A DNA stretch of 10,856 nucleotides from Dehalococcoidia bacterium (GTDB taxonomy: Bacteria; Chloroflexota; Dehalococcoidia; JAENJB01). Location of the stretch: NCBI GenBank assembly GCA_030690705.1, contig JAUYGE010000190.1:1-10856 (forward strand), written 5' to 3'. The notes under the pieces were generated by a model, which was not told the origin of the DNA, did no database searches, and worked only from the letters and a program-made list of their open reading frames with translations. This document shows positions 6,655 to 10,856 of this stretch, in pieces. A program made the position numbers and the translations under genes. Every line of letters starts with the position of its first letter. Positions within the stretch are counted from its first letter, which is position 1.

Positions 6655-9012
6655 CTAAGTGCCCCGGCGCCGCTTTATCTTCCCCAGTCCCTCCAGCATC
6701 ATCTCCCGGGTGATGGGCAAGGACTTGACACGCACTCCCACGGCACGGTAGACGGCGTTGGCGATAGCCGGGGCGACAGCGCAGTTGGTGGACTCGCCAA
6801 ACCCCTTGGCCCCGAAAGGCCCGTCCTTATGAGGGGTGCCCGCTATCATCGAGCTGGTGTCATCTCCCAGAGGTATCTCCATCATGGAAGGGAGCTTATA
6901 GTCCACGAAGTTCGGGTTCAGCGTCACGCCGTTCTCCACCACCAGCTCCTCAAACAGGGTGCGCCCGATGCCCATGCCGGTGCCGCCATCTATCTGGGCC
7001 TCACACATCTTCACATTCACCGGCTGGGCCACATCATGGCATTGCCCCAACCGCAACACCTTCACCTCGCCGGTTTCTTCGTTCACCGCCACCTCGGCCA
7101 CCGTGGAACCGTAGGTGTTCTGATAATCTGGGAAAACGTGCTTCTTCCAGCACTTCTCTATCTGCTCCTTGCTCCTCGCACGTCCGGTGTATACCCCCTT
7201 GCCGATGATCTCCCCTCCCTTCGCCGTGCCTCCGCCGCCGGGCACAAAGACGTCGCTCAGCTTCAGGGGCTCGACGTTCTTGCCCGCGACGTGTATCTTT
7301 CCCTCTTTGATACTCAACTGGTCGGGACTCACCTGAAGCCGGCCCGCCGCAATCTCGAGAATCTGCCGCTTGGCATCCTGGCAGGCCAGGCGAACAGCGT
7401 TCCCGGTAGTGAAGGTGGTCAGGTTGGCTGTGGAAACAATATCAAAGGGGGTAAGGGCAGTATCGGAGAAGACGACCTTCATCTTGTCCATAGTGGTGCC
7501 GAATTCCTCGGCGGCGATTTGAGCCAGGGCGGTGTTGGAGCCCATGCCGCCCTCGGTGGCGCTGTGGCGCAACTCAATGGTGCCGTCGCTGTGCACCTTC
7601 ACGGCCGCCAGAGAATAACTACCCACCAGGCCCGTCTTGCCCTCGAGGGCAAAGCCAACCCCTTTGCGCCAGGGGGCCTTTACCTGATACTTTTCCTCGT
7701 CCTTCTTGAGCCATGCCAGCACCTTGTCCAGGGTTTCCTGCGCCGCCATATTGTCATTGATCATGCCCAGGATGTTCTCGTCGCCCTGCTTGAACAGGTT
7801 CTTTCGCCTGAACTCGGCCGCGTCCATTCCGAGCTTCTCCGCGAGGATATCCATCTGAGACTCCAGGGCGAAGACAAGCTGAACGCCTCCGAATCCGCGC
7901 AGGGGGCCGGCCGGAGGCTCGTTGACCGCCACAGCATAGGAATCCCACCGGAAATGGGGAATCTTATAGACAATGGCCGCACCCGAGGCCACGTTCTCCG
8001 TAATCATGACCACGCGACCGACATAGGCGCCGCAGTTGATGATGGCGTCTATCTTTCTGGCCACCAGCGTGCCGTCCTTCTTCACCCCGTCCTTGATGTC
8101 CATTATCATCGGCACATCGGTAATCCCGTCCACAAAGGTCTCTTCGCGGCTGTAGATGAGCTTGACCGGCCGGCCGGTCCTGGAGGACAGGAGGATCGAT
8201 ATCGGAGCGGCCATGACGAACAGTTTTCCTCCAAAGCCGCCGCCGATGTAGGGAGCGATCACCCGCACTTTGGCGGGAGGCACGCCGAAGATGCGGGCGA
8301 GGAAGCCCCTGGCTTCGTGTGGATGCTGTTCGCTCGCCCACACGGTGATGCTACCGTCGGGGTCGACCTGCGCCAGGGCGGCGTGAGGCTCCAGAGCGCA
8401 GTGCTGCATCCGCGTGACGGTGTAGCGGTTCTCCACCACCAGGTCGGCTTCGCGGAATCCCTTCTCGATGTCCCCCTCGGCCAGGTCGTAGCGGTAATAG
8501 ATATTGGGACGGTCCGGGTCAACTATGTCCATGACGGGCAAGTTCGCGTAAGCGGCGATACGCGGCAGCTGGCCGTGTCCGGCCTGGATCACCACCGCCG
8601 GGTTGGGCTTCATCGATTCCTCGGGGTCCAGCACCGGCTTGAGCTCTTCGTATTCCACGTCAATCAGGTCGATGGCCTCCTCCGCCGCCTCAAGAGTCTC
8701 AGCCGCCACTGCCGCCACGGCTTCGCCAACGAAGCGGACGACCTCCTGGGCGAGGATGGGCCTCTCCAGGAAAACCCCCATCTTCTCTTTCGAAGCATCC
8801 TTGCCGGAGACCACTGCTTTGACACCGGGGAGCTTCTCCGCTCGCGAGGTATCCACGCTCACAATCCTGGCATAGGGGTAAGGGCTGCGGAGTACCCTGG
8901 CGTGAAGCATTCTGGGCAAGGTGAAATCCGCCGTATACCGGGCCTTGCCCATGACCTTGTCAGGACCATCGACGCGCGGCACGCTCTTGCCGATGACGGA
9001 GAGTTCTGCCAT
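6655..9012 (-). CDS. Xanthine dehydrogenase family molybdopterin-binding (large) subunit, copy B
   Basis: This 785-residue protein is a paralogue of copy A, collinear along its whole length from MAELSVIGKSVPRVDG to the GAKGFGE tail. The a/b-hammerhead domain covers about residues 10-125. The substrate/cofactor region carries ALEPHAALAQV (206-216), the canonical GGGFGGK loop (257-263) and RGFG (372-375). Glu740 in GAKGFGE is the expected catalytic base. The stretch that is normally GQG reads GGMG (488-491), so the pterin-contacting Gln is replaced by Met. The start is an ATG at 9012 with AAGGAGG (9018-9024) 6 nt upstream. A GC-rich hairpin lies in the leader at 9042-9065. It is the first gene of the oxidoreductase block and lacks adjacent iron-sulfur and FAD subunits, which members of this family normally need to pass electrons on. 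Substrates in the family range from purines and N-heterocycles to aromatic acyl-CoA and aldehydes; this one cannot be named. Confidence 0.93.
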   Translation of the reverse strand: MAELSVIGKSVPRVDGPDKVMGKARYTADFTLPRMLHARVLRSPYPYARIVSVDTSRAEKLPGVKAVVSGKDASKEKMGVFLERPILAQEVVRFVGEAVAAVAAETLEAAEEAIDLIDVEYEELKPVLDPEESMKPNPAVVIQAGHGQLPRIAAYANLPVMDIVDPDRPNIYYRYDLAEGDIEKGFREADLVVENRYTVTRMQHCALEPHAALAQVDPDGSITVWASEQHPHEARGFLARIFGVPPAKVRVIAPYIGGGFGGKLFVMAAPISILLSSRTGRPVKLIYSREETFVDGITDVPMIMDIKDGVKKDGTLVARKIDAIINCGAYVGRVVMITENVASGAAIVYKIPHFRWDSYAVAVNEPPAGPLRGFGGVQLVFALESQMDILAEKLGMDAAEFRRKNLFKQGDENILGMINDNMAAQETLDKVLAWLKKDEEKYQVKAPWRKGVGFALEGKTGLVGSYSLAAVKVHSDGTIELRHSATEGGMGSNTALAQIAAEEFGTTMDKMKVVFSDTALTPFDIVSTANLTTFTTGNAVRLACQDAKRQILEIAAGRLQVSPDQLSIKEGKIHVAGKNVEPLKLSDVFVPGGGGTAKGGEIIGKGVYTGRARSKEQIEKCWKKHVFPDYQNTYGSTVAEVAVNEETGEVKVLRLGQCHDVAQPVNVKMCEAQIDGGTGMGIGRTLFEELVVENGVTLNPNFVDYKLPSMMEIPLGDDTSSMIAGTPHKDGPFGAKGFGESTNCAVAPAIANAVYRAVGVRVKSLPITREMMLEGLGKIKRRRGT

Positions 9013-9017
9013 TGGAG

Positions 9018-9024
9018 CCTCCTT
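9018..9024 (-). promoter_or_regulatory. Ribosome binding site of copy B
   Basis: AAGGAGG on the minus strand, 5-6 nt before the ATG at 9012; it fixes the start. Confidence 0.75.
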
Positions 9025-9041
9025 CGGATGAGATGCGCTAC

Positions 9042-9065
9042 GGGGGCCTTCAGAGGCCGGCCCCC
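9042..9065. repeat. GC-rich inverted repeat in the copy B leader
   Basis: GGGGGCC (9042-9048) and GGCCCCC (9059-9065) form a 7-bp G+C-only stem around a 10-nt loop, about 18 nt before the ribosome binding site of copy B. It could influence translation or be a repeat remnant; no known riboswitch pattern is recognised. Confidence 0.45.
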
Positions 9066-9087
9066 GGCTTGATCACCGGACCTAACC

Positions 9088-9230
9088 GTCATTGCGAGGA
9101 GCCGTAGGGTGGGTTAAGCGCGGACGGGGTGTGCGTTCTGGGGCGGCCGTGCGAACCCACCACTCCCTGGTGGGTCCGCACACCGACCACTTCTCCTCCG
9201 CACCACTTGTGTGCTTGACCCACCCTACAT
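9088..9230. repeat. Composite palindromic element with GTAGGGTGGG ends
   Basis: GTAGGGTGGGTTAAGC (9104-9119) and GCTTGACCCACCCTAC (9213-9228) are inverted ends with one mismatch, 125 bp apart overall. Inside, GGTGTGCG (9128-9135) faces CGCACACC (9177-9184), and ACCCACCA/TGGTGGGT (9155-9162 and 9168-9175) form a central hairpin. It is directly preceded by CGTCATTGCGAGGAGC (9088-9103), half of the other repeat family seen at 6454, which suggests one element inserted into another. The gap between the copy B start and the small Cys-rich gene holds no gene. Confidence 0.65.
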
Positions 9231-9264
9231 TGCTACTCCTTAGCAGGGCCCCCGCTGAGATCTA

Positions 9265-9492
9265 TCAGGGCTTATCTTTTGACGGCTTGTCCTTCAAGGG
9301 ATACTGGTGACGGCAGGGGTACCATCTCCGGTTCCCCCCGCAGTTGGGGTAGAACCGCCCGGCGCAGGGCGCAACCTCCTCGCCCACGGTCTGCCACAGC
9401 CTGCACCTGAACTCTATTGGATAGGAGTCCTGCGCCTTGTCCTTCTTTTGCGGTGGCTTGGAAAGGTCAACTTTCAGAAACAGGTCAGCCAT
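9265..9492 (-). CDS. Small Cys-rich protein of unknown function
   Basis: This 75-residue frame encodes four Cys (30, 43, 51, 60) and His62 in a short central region (FRCRLWQ, APCAG, PNCGG, YPCRH), the layout of a small metal- or zinc-binding fold. The N-terminus MADLFLKVDLSKPPQKKDK and the tail KDKPSKDKP are charged and probably disordered. The ATG at 9492 is the only possible start because a TAA stop lies two codons upstream. AGGAGG at 9508-9513 is rather far (15 nt), but TAAGG lies closer. It follows the restriction gene by 142 bp on the same strand and could be expressed from a possible extended -10 promoter at 9556-9564. I do not recognise the family and its role is open. Reasons to believe it: ordered amino acid composition, a ribosome binding site and same-strand placement. 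Confidence 0.6.
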   Translation of the reverse strand: MADLFLKVDLSKPPQKKDKAQDSYPIEFRCRLWQTVGEEVAPCAGRFYPNCGGNRRWYPCRHQYPLKDKPSKDKP

Positions 9493-9555
9493 ACCTTACT
9501 TTGTCCGCCTCCTGGAGTTAACGAACCAATTCTTCAAAAACTCGGCCTTATGCCT

Positions 9556-9564
9556 ATTTTAGCA
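9556..9564 (-). promoter_or_regulatory. Possible extended -10 promoter for the small Cys-rich gene
   Basis: TGCTAAAAT on the minus strand matches an extended -10 (TGn plus TAAAAT, 5 of 6). No good -35 is seen 17 nt upstream. The leader to the ATG at 9492 would be about 57 nt. Confidence 0.3.
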
Positions 9565-9634
9565 GAGAGGAAGGCGAACATACCAGCGCGCAGATGGCAG
9601 CCCGGCCTTTATCAATATTGTAAATGGTGTCGCG

Positions 9635-10856
9635 TCAAACGTGCCCTGGATTGGGCCCGGTTCCGGCCTTGGCCGCTATCTCGGCCACAAGCTCTGAGAA
9701 AGTGGCGGCAGTTGAAGTCTGGAAGATTCCGTAGGGGACTTTCACATATTGCCACGCAGCCCCTGTCATGGCTGACGCATCTTGGCACCACTGGGAAACG
9801 CGCGCGTCTTTGCGCTCCACTTCTACGTCTTCGATGCCTTTGGTCTCGACCACCCACCTCTCACCTGTCACCGAGCGGATCATAAAGTCGGGATAATAGC
9901 ACCTGATAGCGCCTTCTGAATTCTGGTAGTCAAGGCTGAAATGGGTATACAGGTTGTTCCTGGCGTAGGCGGCAACATCAGAGGCTTTGTCCAGAAAGGA
10001 AGCGAACTCGGTCTCAAACTCATTATCGCAGGCCGCCAGGTTGAAAACGGTCTTCATCCCGGGGTAAACAGGACGGCTCCACTCATATCCAGGCGTGTTG
10101 CTGAAACGCAACACCTCGCCGGTTGGCCTGACCGCTTGGGTCTGCACAGAGCGCTCCCTGATAGCTTCCACAAACGCCTGGAATACTGCGGCCTTGGCAT
10201 CCGGCTTGTTCAGCCGCACCAGAACATGGTCTTTCTCCATGCTGGCCGGAACACCAAAGAGCACCGTCTCAATGTACTCTTTAACCAGTCCGGCAAGGCG
10301 GTGGAACTGTCCTGTCAGGTGGCACTCTCTCTCAATGATCCTGCACATCACGGAGATGTAACCCACAGGGTCGGCGGGGAAGTCCCGCTCGATCTCATGC
10401 TGCTCCACCACCCGGAGGGTGAGCATCTCCCTGCCCGTATAGCCAATGGTATCCTCACGGACAAGGCCTGCCTGGGGCGGGGAGACACGCCGGGGCCTGA
10501 TATCCCCAAGCTTCAAAGTCTCCAGCCCCGCTGTTGACGTCACCAGGGCGGGACTCAAGAGAGGCACTTCGACGTCGTACTGCAGCTTGGAGTTGTCCAC
10601 GTACACCGGGTGGAAGTTGGGTTTTACACCCTCCACCGGCACCCATTCGACCTCAAGCCCCTCCTCTTCCAGCTCGTTCTTCCAGAAGGGCTTGAAAGCT
10701 TCGTGCTCGATAACTATGACCTGCTCATCATTGCCGGAAGCCGGCAGACTCATGCGGCGAAGGCCGCGTCCCAGTGTTTGCTCCGGGAGAATCTGCGCCT
10801 TGGCAGTGTATGGTCGCAGAGGAACGATGACCACCACATTGCGCACATCCCAGCCT
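9635..10856 (-). CDS. Type III restriction enzyme (Res)-like helicase-nuclease, C-terminal part, 5' end outside window
   Basis: The frame is open from the window edge (first full codon at 10855) to a TGA at 9635, giving 406 residues of a protein usually near 900-1000 residues. The visible part opens with GWDVRNVVVIVPLRPY, helicase motif V of SF2 enzymes, and 20 residues later QTLGRGLRR (10757-10780), motif VI with its Arg finger. A C-terminal nuclease domain follows: an EFETEFASFLD helix and YPDFMIRSVTGERWVVETKG, where PD...ExK (codons 9839-9892) is the catalytic pattern. These enzymes use ATP to act on DNA and cut unmethylated DNA together with a Mod methyltransferase. A GTG at 10846 is only an internal codon. 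The Mod gene and helicase motifs I-IV would lie beyond the window. The domain order also fits other restriction-type helicase-nucleases that act without a dedicated Mod. Confidence 0.85.
   Translation of the reverse strand, partial: GWDVRNVVVIVPLRPYTAKAQILPEQTLGRGLRRMSLPASGNDEQVIVIEHEAFKPFWKNELEEEGLEVEWVPVEGVKPNFHPVYVDNSKLQYDVEVPLLSPALVTSTAGLETLKLGDIRPRRVSPPQAGLVREDTIGYTGREMLTLRVVEQHEIERDFPADPVGYISVMCRIIERECHLTGQFHRLAGLVKEYIETVLFGVPASMEKDHVLVRLNKPDAKAAVFQAFVEAIRERSVQTQAVRPTGEVLRFSNTPGYEWSRPVYPGMKTVFNLAACDNEFETEFASFLDKASDVAAYARNNLYTHFSLDYQNSEGAIRCYYPDFMIRSVTGERWVVETKGIEDVEVERKDARVSQWCQDASAMTGAAWQYVKVPYGIFQTSTAATFSELVAEIAAKAGTGPNPGHV

Noticed and set aside
6436..9072. Very long open frame on the plus strand (878 codons)
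   Set aside because: It runs antisense to the copy B molybdenum subunit and begins inside palindromic repeats. Its translation shows no family features, while the minus strand encodes a full, motif-bearing protein with a ribosome binding site.
9013..9087. Molybdenum-cofactor riboswitch upstream of copy B
   Set aside because: The leader is too short and, apart from one GC stem, shows no arrangement that I can match to that class.
9941..10537. Plus-strand open frame of 198 codons
   Set aside because: It is antisense to the Res-like gene, whose helicase and nuclease motifs are clear.
10844..10846. GTG as the true start of the Res-like gene
   Set aside because: The frame stays open to the window edge and encodes the first residues (GWD) of helicase motif V just upstream, so the GTG is an internal Val.
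1..10856. tRNA or rRNA genes
   Set aside because: No cloverleaf with conserved T-loop or rRNA-like stretch was seen on either strand by eye.

Overview
All genes supported in this window lie on the minus strand, so transcription runs from high to low coordinates. The base composition is moderately GC-rich, strong AGGAGG-type ribosome binding sites precede most genes, and the gaps between genes are packed with short palindromic repeats. The gene content is a tungsten-type aldehyde:ferredoxin oxidoreductase, two xanthine-dehydrogenase-family molybdenum subunits, and a lipoprotein solute-binding protein with a Pro/Thr/Ala-rich linker. This fits an anaerobic or facultatively anaerobic environmental bacterium, possibly an uncultivated Chloroflexota (Dehalococcoidia-like) lineage. 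That placement is an inference from style and gene content; no rRNA or other marker is present.

Layout in transcription order: (1) 10856-9635, the C-terminal part of a type III restriction (Res)-like helicase-nuclease, cut by the window edge. (2) 9492-9265, a small Cys-rich protein of unknown function. (3) 9230-9088, a composite palindromic repeat. (4) 9012-6655, a molybdopterin-binding subunit of the xanthine dehydrogenase family, here called copy B. (5) 6651-6454, an island of nested palindromes. (6) 6442-6414, a good sigma70-like promoter. (7) 6367-4028, a second, paralogous molybdopterin-binding subunit, copy A. (8) 4026-3954, a hairpin built from 8-nt-period repeats. (9) 3937-2801, a lipoprotein solute-binding protein. 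(10) 2767-2689, another palindromic repeat. (11) 2610-688, an aldehyde:ferredoxin oxidoreductase-family protein. (12) 668-409, further repeats. (13) 186-1, the start of a small single-pass membrane protein.

The middle of the window (9012-688) reads as a metabolic module. The solute-binding lipoprotein would capture a substrate outside the cell, the two molybdenum hydroxylase subunits would hydroxylate or oxidise it, and the tungsten (or molybdenum) AOR would handle an aldehyde/acid step with ferredoxin. This is inference; the substrate is unknown. No [2Fe-2S] or FAD subunit, no ABC permease or ATPase and no cofactor insertion gene lies in the window. The most interesting observation is that the two molybdenum subunits have each lost a different conserved cofactor-pocket motif. 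Copy A lacks the usual GGGFGGK loop but keeps GQG, and copy B keeps GGGFGGK but has GGMG instead of GQG. Both keep the C-terminal catalytic-type Glu.
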